DNA from: Primula veris
Lineage: Eukaryota; Streptophyta; Magnoliopsida; Ericales; Primulaceae
Reading direction: 5' to 3'
Assembly: GCA_963682055.1 (NCBI GenBank)
Contig: OY821746.1
Coordinates: 28,400,481 to 28,464,480, forward strand
Length of the DNA: 64,000 nucleotides
Shown here one piece after another: positions 13,101 to 21,863 of this stretch. The position numbers and the translations under genes were made by a program. The notes beneath the pieces were generated by a model. The model saw nothing but the letters and a program-made list of their open reading frames with translations. It did no database searches and was not told the origin of the DNA. Positions within the stretch are counted from its first letter, which is position 1. Each line of letters opens with the position of its first letter.

Positions 13101-14820
13101 AATGATAGGTACATCAGACCTAAGTAATAACAACGAAGTTTTGAGTTTCATTTCTTATATGGGCTCGTATAAAAATCCATTCATCACTTCATATTTATCA
13201 TCACCGAACTGAATAGTATTTCGGGTAACATGGGGTCTGGCTCATGCTTTGATTACTCTTTTTATCATGCATTAATAAAATTATGCCTGCTTATATAAAA
13301 ATAAAATAAAATAGAGTAGTATTTATTGTCACGTATTGAGAGGGTGTACAAGATAAATGAAGTGTCTCCTTTGTAACTTAGGAAATCTATAACTTGTGTG
13401 ATCTAAGCTAGATTTACGCAAACTCTCCTCTATTGATTAATATAAATTTCACTTAAAAGGTACAAATTAGGTAAACTAGCAATCGGATCACAATAACTAT
13501 TGTATGAGTATAACACAACTTTTATATATTTGTTATATATATTTTTCCAAAACATATGATGTTTACAGATGCTCTTGTAAGAGCAGTGTGGCTATGCATA
13601 TATCAATTCTATGTAAAATACAATGATTTTGCCCTTAAAAAATGCCCCACTACAGGCTAGTTTTGTGCTCAATAAAAATAACTAACACTCACCTAGCCTA
13701 GTCAAAAATTTAACAACATATACACTATCTCATAGTTGATATATTTCCATTGTTTGTCCATCTTTCCTACCCGTGACTATCACAATGGTAATTAATACAG
13801 TATATATTTTATTAACACTCACATAGCCAGTGTGCCTGCTCAAAAATTTAAAAAATTCCCCACAACAGACTAGCTAGGTTGTCTTTTTTCATGCTACTAT
13901 TTTGGATCATATTTTATTTCCCATTGAGAAAATAGTTGTTTTTAAAAGGATAATATATATTTTATTGTGATAAAAATGATAATAGTAGATAGCTAAATTT
14001 GATAAAGTCTTTTTTTACGTTAAATTTGGTGAAAATTATATATAGCATGATGTGAATGCTTGTGCGCTCTTATCATGTTATGTATCTATTTGTAAATGGT
14101 TTATGACTATCATTCATTATTTATCTTTTGATTTTTTTTTAAATATAAATGGTAAGAAAAACACACAATTTTATTTTATTATAAAAATGTGGAGGCTCAC
14201 AAAAACAAACAAGATTATTAAGTCTGGTACAATCAAAACCGAGGGTAGAAATATTTTGATTCTAAAAGCAAGCGTATCAGTTCTCTTATATCATCAATAA
14301 CCTTAAATATGAGGAAATTGTTCTAAAATTGTACACGTATCAGTTTTTTTTATCCATTATATTAAATATACATGAACTCAAATATCACTCAAATATAATT
14401 TATCATGATGTTCAATTATAATTAAAATAATAATTTATATCTCTTGCTTTTCTCTTATTGTCTCTCATTTATTTGTACTTATCACATATAAATTAATAAA
14501 ATAGCAAAAATATGAGTTGTATAGTTGTGATAGAGAAATTGATTAAAAAAAACTGATAATTTGTATAAACGAAAATGTTTCCTTATAAGTTGTAAAAGTG
14601 TATTTTTTTACTTTAAATATGAGAAAACGTCTAATTTATTTAATGTGTTTGCTCTAGTAAATTAATTTGGTTTGAAAAAAATTGATATAATTATATTAAA
14701 ATATAGTAATATTTAGTTATAATAAGATATTTGATAGTAAATCTGAAAAATATATAAAATTAAACTGTTATCTTAAAAATATAAAAGTGATTCTAATTAG
14801 ATTAAATATAGAGTTAATTA

Positions 14821-14948
14821 AGAATCTTTTTAAAAATGTTCAAAGGGGTTCAGACTCTTTTTAAAAATGGTTCAAAAGGGTTCTGACTTTTTTCAAAAAA
14901 GTTTAAAAGGGTTCAGACTGTTTTTAAAAGGGTTTAAAAGGGTTCACA
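14821..14948. repeat. Short tandem repeat with unit around TTTTTAAAAAGGGTTCAAAAGGGTTC
   Basis: About 3-4 imperfect copies of a roughly 30-40 bp unit containing GTTCAGACT, TTTTTAAAA and AAAGGGTTC words. No coding potential. Confidence 0.75.
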
Positions 14949-15407
14949 GTTTTGTTTTTTTTTGTAATTTTTTTGACACGTGTCGCTCTCTGAATGGGTG
15001 TCGTTGAAATGAACCAATTCTTAATTAGTTTTTGTTTCATGGACCAACACTTAATTAATTTGTAAATAAGGTTATCAATCCAAATTTTACCCTTAAATAT
15101 AAGAAAAAAGCCTACCACAGATAAAAGGTAGGAATATATTTTACACCGATATAAATTCGTCATGATTTATATAGCATTACCGAAGCTTTTCATAATTCAA
15201 ATTCAAACTATGGCCCAAGTCTTGAATATGATTAATCTGTTACAGCTAATCATTTTCCCTTTTCCAATAATGATAATGATAATGACTTCACTTATAATTC
15301 AGTGTGTAAAATGGAACATACTGTACCATATGAAAAAGAATCTGTACTTTGATTATTCTGTCACATCGATCGGTGTGTAATAAACTATTTTCTTTTTATA
15401 TATAACA

Positions 15408-16135
15408 TTTAATTTTAATCGATTTATAATATTTATCAAAATTATTAAAATAATTTTTAAAAAAAATTCGTAAATCCGTCTCGTAATCCAACCCGCATGG
15501 ATTGGGGCAGGTTGAGCTGGGTTGAATGTCCAAAAAATATCAATCTGTCCCGCCCCAATCCGCTATATATTTTGCGGGTTGGTTTAGAGTTGAGGTTCAC
15601 AGACCGCGGGTTAATCCGTTTCAATCCGTTTCAACCCGCAATATATATATTGTGTATTTTAAGATAGCAAACTTTAATTATTGTTATATTTTAGTTTTAT
15701 TACTTGTTCGTGAATGTTCTAAACGTACTTTGATTGGGTTTAATTTATATTTATGTTTGAAATATTCAATTTATTTTAAAATTTGGGTTGATTATGCAAA
15801 CTATGAAAAATAAATAACCAAAATAAAAATTTAAGAATCAATCTAAACCCAACTCGTCCCAACCCGCAATTTATTTTGCGGGTTGAATTGGGTTGTGTTG
15901 GGATTTTAATTGTAACGGGTTGGATTGGTTTGGGTTGAGATTTAAATTTTATCAATCCGTCCCGCCATTTATTTTACGGGTTGGGTTAGTATTGAAATAA
16001 ATTCGCACCAATCCGCCCCTTGTCTACCCCTATAATTTAATGTTTGAACTATATGATTAACTTTTGAAAATTTTCATCATCACAATTTTAATACAAATTA
16101 TTGACCGGTCAAAATTACACATAATTTTGTAATTA
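15408..16135. mobile_element. Stowaway-like copy split by a CGGGTTGGGTT-rich insertion
   Basis: 15408-15465 matches the first half of the family (AATTTTAATCGATTTATAATATTTATCAAAATTATT) and 16029-16135 matches the second half (AATGTTTGAACTATATGATTAACTTTTGAAAATTTTCAT ... GACCGGTCAAAATTACAC). The roughly 560 bp between them is full of CAACCCGC and GCGGGTTGGGTT words on both strands and ends TTGTCTACCCCTA, as in known plant hAT-type MITEs. Its left end is not clear. A related sequence lies at about 44910-45090. Confidence 0.55.
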
Positions 16136-16535
16136 ACGATCGTTAAACTATCATTTTACATGGCTGTAGTTTTACCATATAGGTAGGAGTTTTTTTAAAT
16201 GTTAATAAAACAGATGAGTTTTGTATTTACTAGGAGTATTATATTGCCAGTACTCCTTTTTCGGGTAAATTGACTCAACTAGGAGTATTATATTTTTTAA
16301 ATGTTTTAACTTTAAGATTTGGGGTGGATATATTGACTCAACAAAGCTAGGGTGCTCCATGTATTTGTCACAAATAATTAGTAATTAACATGTCAAAATA
16401 ATATTTATCTGCTGAAAATCATATCAAAACATCTGGTCCGAGGATAAGGTCTAGTTATAAATTACTCATAAACGACAGTTCTAATGCCAATAATCGTATT
16501 TCATAAAGCTAATGAATTTAAAAGGTTAGATCAAT
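16136..16535. other. Intergenic, nothing recognised
   Basis: AT-rich DNA with two copies of the word ACTAGGAGTATTATATT (near 16229 and 16278). No ORF, RNA or element end is visible before the retrotransposon. Confidence 0.5.
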
Positions 16536-16553
16536 GTCCACCAAAAATACTAA
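16536..16553. repeat. 18-bp direct repeat flanking the retrotransposon, left copy
   Basis: GTCCACCAAAAATACTAA lies immediately before the TG of the left LTR and is repeated exactly at 33536-33553 after the CA of the right LTR. This is much longer than the 5 bp normal for Ty3/Gypsy elements. Confidence 0.9.
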
Positions 16554-17123
16554 TGATAAAGCCATAATTTTGGTCGGTCGCGTTAGGCTTTTCAACAATG
16601 ATATAATAGTAAATCAACCGTGAATAATGGACACTTCCTGATCTTTATTATTGCTCGGATTATTATCCTTGTTCGGACTATTACACTTGCTCGGATTATT
16701 ATTTCGGTTTTACAATTGTGCTCGATATGACTATTTAATTTCTCGTCTTGATCTTTCTCCCCTTTTATTCGGTGCTCGGCTTTGTCTTTTCTCGGTTTAT
16801 TTCTCGAAGTAGTGTGCGTTGTTTAGTTTTTCTCTTTTCTCAACTTCTCTCTATATTTTTTAGATAGATTTTCTGGTCCTTTTCTAGGAGGGGTAGTTGG
16901 CTATTTATAGGCAACTATGCCTTCTAGGATGTTGACAAATGTCTTCATCCCAGGGGTTTTTCAGACATGGGTCCCCATTTGATTGGGCTTGGACTTTTGA
17001 TAGTAACACCTCAATTCCTATAAAAAGTATGAGACGACCCATTTAAGCGTTGGATACCCATGTATAAAGTGGGTTGATTATTACCCGAATAGAATATTCG
17101 GGTCTAATTTTTGTGTTCTATCA
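16554..17123 (-). repeat. Left LTR (3' LTR for gag-pol)
   Basis: 570 bp, TG...CA ends. A TATAAATA box on the minus strand lies at 16902-16909. It has the same length as the right LTR with about 11 substitutions, which implies a fairly recent insertion. Confidence 0.93.
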
Positions 17124-17306
17124 AGTGCTCCCTGACTTCCTCGGCGTGGTTTCCATGTCGGGGGAGTCATGTTCGGTTTGTCGAGAACGTTACTTCGGTC
17201 TTGTCTTTCCCAATGCTTCATTGAGAAACGCAATAGACTCATGACGGTTCCCTGGGGGGCACATTTAATGTTTCCTATCCTAATATCTTTCTTCGAGGAA
17301 AACTCC

Positions 17307-17313
17307 TATAAAG
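17307..17313 (+). promoter_or_regulatory. TATA box of small gene 1
   Basis: TATAAAG followed by GGGG, 60 bp upstream of the ATG at 17367. The box of small gene 2 has the same TATAAA(A)GGGG form. Confidence 0.65.
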
Positions 17314-17366
17314 GGGTGTGCTCCCTCCATAATTAGACATTTTACTACTAATTTGCTCGTGACATA

Positions 17367-17687
17367 ATGGCTTCTTCAGGTTCTACTGGTGAGAGCTCCT
17401 TTAATTATATTTCATATTTAGAAATGGAAATCAAGAAATCTCGTACCGCGAATAAGAAACTCGTGGCCAAGGTTTCAGACTACAAGAAAAGGTTGTCTGA
17501 CACGGATTCTGATCATCATGTGACGATGGCCGGTCGGGATTGGGCTTACGAGCATATAAAGAAGCTCGAGGCTAACCTGGCTAAGCAGAAGGCAGCAAAA
17601 AGGGCCTATAAGCTTGCCTTCAAGGAGTTGCACGCTCGGTCTAAACCGAGTTCGGATGACGATGAAGAAGGCTCTTCCTCGAAATAA
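17367..17687 (+). CDS. Antisense small gene 1: 106-residue coiled-coil protein
   Basis: The first of five small plus-strand genes inside the retrotransposon. The ORF starts MASSGSTGESSFNYISYLEM and is dominated by charged heptad-like sequence (KKSRTANKKLVAKVSDYKKRL, YEHIKKLEANLAKQKAAK). It ends in an acidic-serine tail, SSDDDEEGSSSK. Its KRAYKLAFKELHARSK segment matches KRAYKLALKEVYAQSK of small gene 2, so the two are paralogues. A TATA box lies 60 bp upstream and AATAAA at 17767-17772, about 80 bp downstream, so it looks like a self-contained transcription unit. I know no function. The coiled coil suggests self-association or binding to a partner. Confidence 0.7.
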   Translation: MASSGSTGESSFNYISYLEMEIKKSRTANKKLVAKVSDYKKRLSDTDSDHHVTMAGRDWAYEHIKKLEANLAKQKAAKRAYKLAFKELHARSKPSSDDDEEGSSSK

Positions 17688-17766
17688 TTAGTTTTTTGCG
17701 ATTTCTGTTGTAATTTCTTTTGAATGGGGAGTCTTCTCCTCAGTTGTAATCGAAGTTTTTGAAATT

Positions 17767-17772
17767 AATAAA
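17767..17772 (+). terminator. Poly(A) signal of small gene 1
   Basis: AATAAA about 80 bp after the stop, preceded by TTGTAATTTC- and TTGTAATCG-type upstream words. Confidence 0.55.
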
Positions 17773-17933
17773 ATATTTCCCTATCCTTGTTCTTGTCTGT
17801 TCATCTTCTTGATATCTTTTTGGATGACTTTAATTGGGTTTGGAACTGTAGTTAATTCGCCGTAAATGCTCTTGGGAAGTTCAAGAGGTTGTATTTCTTC
17901 GAGATGACCTTTGATCTACTCCTTGTTTCTTCT

Positions 17934-17940
17934 TATAAAA
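17934..17940 (+). promoter_or_regulatory. TATA box of small gene 2
   Basis: TATAAAA followed by GGGG, 57 bp upstream of the ATG at 17991. This supports 17991 rather than the upstream ATG at 17889 as the start. Confidence 0.65.
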
Positions 17941-17990
17941 GGGGACTGTCCCTGTATTCTTTATGCAATTCATTCTTTATTAACGAACAA

Positions 17991-18329
17991 ATGGCTTCTC
18001 CTCTTGAAAACTATGGTGACAACCTTCCTGAATATGTTGCTCGTCTGGAAGAGGAAGTTCAGAAGGTGCGTTATCTCGAGAAGAGGGTTGCCCGGCTATC
18101 GGTGGAAGCTCGTCGGGCCGCCGAACTAGACGAGCGATTGGATGCCCTGGAGAAGGAGCACCAGAGGTCTTTGCTCGACAGTATTCGCGCTCGTGCTCGG
18201 ATCAAAGAGCTCAAGGCCTCCAGAGATAGGCAACTTGCTTCCAAGAGGGCTTACAAACTGGCCCTTAAGGAAGTGTATGCTCAGTCGAAAAGGAAGCCAA
18301 ATGACGAAGCGGGCCCTTCTACGAAATGA
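17991..18329 (+). CDS. Antisense small gene 2: 112-residue coiled-coil protein
   Basis: Start chosen at 17991 (MASPLENYGDNLPEYVARLE) because it follows the TATA box by 57 bp and the first two residues match small gene 1. The whole protein is rich in E, R, K and L with long heptad stretches (EEEVQKVRYLEKRVARLSVEA, DERLDALEKEHQRSLLDSI). It ends KRAYKLALKEVYAQSKRKPNDEAGPSTK, a paralogue of the gene 1 C-terminus with the same low-complexity polar tail. AATAAA lies at 18401-18406. No domain of known function is seen. Confidence 0.72.
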   Translation: MASPLENYGDNLPEYVARLEEEVQKVRYLEKRVARLSVEARRAAELDERLDALEKEHQRSLLDSIRARARIKELKASRDRQLASKRAYKLALKEVYAQSKRKPNDEAGPSTK

Positions 18330-18400
18330 TTTTATCGTTTTTTTTTTTATTTATTGTATTTCCTTTTATTGCTTCTTCTGTAACGAAGTATCAATTAATC

Positions 18401-18406
18401 AATAAA
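18401..18406 (+). terminator. Poly(A) signal of small gene 2
   Basis: AATAAA 72 bp after the stop, preceded by CTGTAACG and CAATTAAT words; spacing resembles that of small genes 1 and 5. Confidence 0.55.
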
Positions 18407-18883
18407 GACTTCTTTCTCTTGTTTATATCTGAATTACTTTCCCAATGCAATTTCTTATGACTGCGCACGCTTGTGGCCTCATCAACGCTTTTTCTTGGGC
18501 CTAGCGTTTGACCTTATCCATTGGACCTTCTTACTCTTTATATCTGGGGACCAATAGGATTTCTTGAGCCTTGTGCATAAAAATCTTATTCACCAGAGTT
18601 TTCTTGATCTCTGTGCAAAAGATCTTAGATATTTATTTGAACCTAATGCCTTTCCCCAGAAATGACGCGTGTTTCAATGCCATTATTACTTGCCCTCTTT
18701 AAATATTGGTAAGAATCCAAGCGTTTCTTGAACAGGAGTGGCTTTTAATTACTTACGCTTTTTAGAGTCTTTTGGGAATCCAAACGTTTTTCTTGAACAG
18801 ACACCTCTTTTAAGTGCCGTCGCTTCTGAATACCCATTGGCGAACGGTTGCGACTCTCAATACCAGCCCTCATCTAATTGATC

Positions 18884-18890
18884 TATAAAT
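18884..18890 (+). promoter_or_regulatory. TATA box of small gene 3
   Basis: TATAAAT followed by ACC, 92 bp upstream of the ATG at 18976. The upstream ATG at 18904 lies only 14 bp after the box and would fall before a normal transcription start. Confidence 0.6.
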
Positions 18891-18975
18891 ACCTGCTTAT
18901 AGCATGGTTACATCCACAATTCTCATCATATTATTTTCCCCCATATATAGACCCTCATCTTATAATTTCCCTAAG

Positions 18976-19269
18976 ATGTCTGGTCCTTTCACCCCATCAG
19001 CATTGGCTTTGCAAGTCGAGGCCTTTGAAGCCTCTTATAGCCATGTACAACAGCTGTTGAGGGATGCCGAGGAGGAACTGAAGGTGATGCGTTATCACCA
19101 TACCGAGATGGTTCGGGAATTAACTTGGCTAAGATCCGAACTGGCTTATAGCCGACGTGCTCGTCAGGCTCTAGTCGAAGAGAATGAGATGCTAAGGGGG
19201 AACCCGACACTGAGGGACAGGGATGTCTCTGTCGGGCCCTCTCATCGATACCGATCGACTTCCCCATAA
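18976..19269 (+). CDS. Antisense small gene 3: 97-residue coiled-coil protein
   Basis: Start placed at MSGPFTPSALALQVEAFEAS, because small gene 4 also starts MSGP and the TATA box is 92 bp upstream. Its middle is a strong heptad run (VQQLLRDAEEELKVMRYHHTEM, LTWLRSELAYSRRARQALVEEN). The tail is basic and polar (SVGPSHRYRSTSP). It is about the size of small genes 1 and 2 but has no clear KRAYKLA box. The roughly 340 bp after it is pyrimidine-rich, then comes a TGTAAT repeat. No known function. Confidence 0.65.
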   Translation: MSGPFTPSALALQVEAFEASYSHVQQLLRDAEEELKVMRYHHTEMVRELTWLRSELAYSRRARQALVEENEMLRGNPTLRDRDVSVGPSHRYRSTSP

Positions 19270-19560
19270 CCTTCCCCCTTCTTTTTTTTTTTTTTTCTTT
19301 GTTTTTCCCCATCTTTTCCCATCTCTTTTCTTTCTATACTCTTTCAGTCTCTCTTCTCTCTATCCTCCATTTTCTTCTTACTATCTTTTCCTAGGTCTTT
19401 CTTTTTCTTCTTTTTGTTTTGTTTCTTTTACGTCCTTTTCACTTCTGTTCCCTCCACTTTCTTCCCCTTTTGTTCTCTTGCACTCTTCTTCTTTTCCTTT
19501 CTCTTTCTTCTTACTTTTTCTTTTTGGCGTTTCCTCCTCACTTGGTCAGCTGATATAGTC
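19270..19560. other. Pyrimidine-rich spacer after small gene 3
   Basis: Nearly 300 bp of C/T-rich plus strand (TTTTCTTT, CTTCTTTTTCCTTTC). The ORFs here are low-complexity (poly S/F or poly K/R) and are not credible genes. Confidence 0.7.
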
Positions 19561-19593
19561 GATCTTCTTTGCCTGATCTTCTTTTCTAGCTCT

Positions 19594-19714
19594 TCTCGGA
19601 TGTAATAGATCTTCTTTTCGGATGTAACAGATTTTCTTTTCGGATGTAATAGATTTCCTTTTCGGATGTAATAAATTTCCTTTTCGGATGTAATAAATTT
19701 CTTTTCGGATGTAA
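19594..19714 (+). repeat. Tandem repeat of TTTTCGGATGTAATAGATTTCC, 21-22 bp
   Basis: Six copies in a row downstream of small gene 3. Each contains TGTAA(T/C), like the TGTA-type upstream poly(A) elements of plants. It may act in 3'-end formation, but this is inference. Confidence 0.85.
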
Positions 19715-19948
19715 TGAACAATGATATATCCCATCTTTATTAATGAAAAATATTTTTGCCCCTTTATTTTTGCACTTCTTTTTATATTGCACCTGTGGTT
19801 TGCTGTTTGTCGGGAAGTTAGATCTTTGTATATCTCTTCTTTATTTCCTTCTGTACTGTTGTATCAGATGTCAGTAGATGTCCCCATCACTGTCGAATAT
19901 AGGTGCATGCTCCTTAGTAGGTCAGGAATATGTATGCTATCTCCGTTC

Positions 19949-19954
19949 TATAAG
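19949..19954 (+). promoter_or_regulatory. TATA box of small gene 4
   Basis: TATAAG, 104 bp upstream of the ATG at 20053. It is the weakest of the five boxes but in the same relative place. Confidence 0.5.
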
Positions 19955-20052
19955 TACTTCTCTTTTCTTTGGTAGTTTATCATCTCATTTTTCTTTTTGC
20001 TTCTCTCTCCCTCAGCCCTTTATTTTCTTCCGTACTATAACAATTTCCCAGA

Positions 20053-20679
20053 ATGTCTGGACCTGTGGTGAGATACCACGCTCAGATGAAGGGCTTGGAC
20101 ACTGGGGTATCTCGGGTCCGCCGTCGGATGACAAGGCTTGAGAAAGAGTATGGCGTTTTGGCCTTGAGCTTGTTCGGCTCTTATCCCGAAGAGACGGTGA
20201 AGTGGACCGAGATTTCGGCATTGAGACGCCAGCTCGATCACTTGTTGTTACAGAGAAACCATCTGGCCAACTCCTGGTATGATGACGAGGAGATTTGGGA
20301 CCATTCTCAAGATGAGTTTGACAACTCTCCTCAAGGCCTAGCTAGCATAATGGTAAAGAATGCTCGGCTCGTGGAGCGTGTCAGGGTTTTTACTACGGAA
20401 AACAACTGGCTCTCCTCGGAGAATGACAATTTGGTCGCCATGAACGATTCCTACCAAGCTTGGTTGAATTGTTCTGCTCGTTTTGCTTTCTCTCGGCTGG
20501 CAGTTCGGTTTTTCCACCCATTGATCCTTAGATTGGGCTGGTTTTCTTATGTATTTCCCCTTTTGCAATTTGTGTTTTATTTTCTGTATTTGATGAATCA
20601 GTTGTATCTTTTCGTATCTCGTGCCTGTCTTGTGAACCATTGTAACGCTTCGTACTTTGTGCCTTTTGATTCTCTATAA
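20053..20679 (+). CDS. Antisense small gene 4: 208-residue ORF, tail probably extended into old 3' UTR
   Basis: Starts MSGPVVRYHAQMKGLDTG. Residues 1-145 are charged and helical (RVRRRMTRLEKEYG, EISALRRQLDHLLLQRNHLAN, KNARLVERVRVFTTENNWLSS). The last 60 or so residues switch abruptly to a hydrophobic stretch (WFSYVFPLLQFVFYFLYLM), and the stop TAA (20677-20679) lies inside the TATA box of small gene 5. The T-rich DNA behind this tail looks like the 3' regions of the sister genes, so the original stop was probably near 20500 and has been lost. A genuine membrane tail is the alternative. No function is recognised. Confidence 0.6.
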   Translation: MSGPVVRYHAQMKGLDTGVSRVRRRMTRLEKEYGVLALSLFGSYPEETVKWTEISALRRQLDHLLLQRNHLANSWYDDEEIWDHSQDEFDNSPQGLASIMVKNARLVERVRVFTTENNWLSSENDNLVAMNDSYQAWLNCSARFAFSRLAVRFFHPLILRLGWFSYVFPLLQFVFYFLYLMNQLYLFVSRACLVNHCNASYFVPFDSL

Positions 20680-20681
20680 AT
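20675..20681 (+). promoter_or_regulatory. TATA box of small gene 5
   Basis: TATAAAT followed by GCTCCC, 90 bp upstream of the ATG at 20765. It overlaps the stop codon of small gene 4. Confidence 0.65.
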
Positions 20682-20764
20682 GCTCCCTATTGCCTGTGTC
20701 TCATTACCAATTCTTCCTCCCTCTTATTTTATAATTTGCTTCTTCTAACTTGCTTTTGCGTGAG

Positions 20765-21127
20765 ATGGCTCCCATCACTAGGTCTGCCTCCAAAAAGAAA
20801 GCCCTTATGGAAGAGGAGCCTACTTTTTTGCTACCTCGTGCACCTGGTTTTGGGGAGGAGGATTTGACTCTTCTTCAACTAAAAGAAATTGAGATGTCAT
20901 GGCTGAAACATGATCTCATGTATGCTCGGACTGAAGTGAGGAGGTTTAAACAATATTGGGATGAGGAGGGCACTGCTCGTTTCAAGGCCGAGCAAAAATG
21001 CGAGTCTCAGTCTTACGCCTTGAAACAGGCTGAGATGGCGATTTCTCGTTTGATTAGGGAGAAGGAGCGTCTGGAGGAACTTTTGGCGAAGAGGGATGTT
21101 GCTATGGGGGATAGTTCAAAAAAGTAG
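20765..21127 (+). CDS. Antisense small gene 5: 120-residue coiled-coil protein
   Basis: Start at 20765 (MAPITRSASKKKALMEEEPT) follows the TATA box by 90 bp; the in-frame ATG at 20750 is a weaker choice. The body is helical and charged (LLQLKEIEMSWLKHDLMYART, KQAEMAISRLIREKERLEELL) and ends MGDSSKK, a short polar tail like those of genes 1 and 2. The basic N-terminus (RSASKKK) could be a nuclear localisation signal, but that is only a guess. AATAAA is at 21197-21202. Confidence 0.7.
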   Translation: MAPITRSASKKKALMEEEPTFLLPRAPGFGEEDLTLLQLKEIEMSWLKHDLMYARTEVRRFKQYWDEEGTARFKAEQKCESQSYALKQAEMAISRLIREKERLEELLAKRDVAMGDSSKK

Positions 21128-21196
21128 GATGGGTGTATTTTCTTGTAACATTTTTCTTTTTCTGTTGTATTGTTTGTGTTTCCCCCTTTGTGGATG

Positions 21197-21202
21197 AATA
21201 AA
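21197..21202 (+). terminator. Poly(A) signal of small gene 5
   Basis: AATAAA 70 bp after the stop, the same spacing as in small genes 1 and 2. Confidence 0.55.
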
Positions 21203-21863
21203 ACTTGTCTTGCACTTGATTCTGTCCTATTTTATTTCTGGTTTGCTTCACTCTTTTATGTTGATATCATTTGATGTCTCTCAGCATACACCGAACAATA
21301 TGCCCGGTTATCCCCCCGGAGAGCGTTGTTAGACTTGATGCTCCCTGCCGTCAAGCTAGAAACGGTCTTCGTCCACCTTGTTCGGTGTGCCCTTTGGGTA
21401 AGAATTGGTTGGGAGTCGAGGAACTTTAATCGGGGGACATTCTCGGTGTGATAATAGTGGTAGCGTATGTGGGAAGCTTTTCGTGATAGGGTCCACTGGC
21501 CATTTATTTAGGTGTAATGATGTGAACTGCCTTGGGTAGTGGGATACGCGCTGACGTGGCGAAATCTGGAGCGTTTATATGTTAAAAATAGCAGCGGTTG
21601 TTGACTTTTGTATGGTTGGAAAAAAGGTAAACCTCTGTTACACGAAAGGACGGTTATTATTTTATTCTTTTTGTGACTCCACTCCTTTCTATTGTGCCAA
21701 GTAATCCTTTTTTATTTTTATCACAAAATTTGCTGAAGAAAATATCTGTCTCTCTCTCTAAAGTATATTCTTCCCGCCAAAAAGGAAAAGAGTTCGGCCG
21801 CTTGATCTAGGGTTTCGTGGTATTGTTGAAAGACTTGATGCTGTTCGCGCTTGCTTGCTCATA
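21203..21863 (+). promoter_or_regulatory. Upstream region of the spliced antisense gene
   Basis: No ORF. It holds GGTAGCGTATGTGGGAAG, a CGCTGACGTGGCG segment (TGACGT core) and GTTTATATG near 21574. It probably contains the promoter and 5' leader of the gene that starts at 21864, but no strong TATA box is visible. Confidence 0.4.

Noticed and set aside
19428..19792. Minus-strand ORFs with repeated YYIRKEN/HPKRK-like sequence
   Set aside because: They are translations of the TGTAAT tandem repeat and the pyrimidine tract; low complexity in three frames, so not proteins.
17367..21127. The five small ORFs as exons of one gene
   Set aside because: Each begins with its own ATG after a TATA box and ends with its own stop, three have a close AATAAA, and no consistent splice borders join them.
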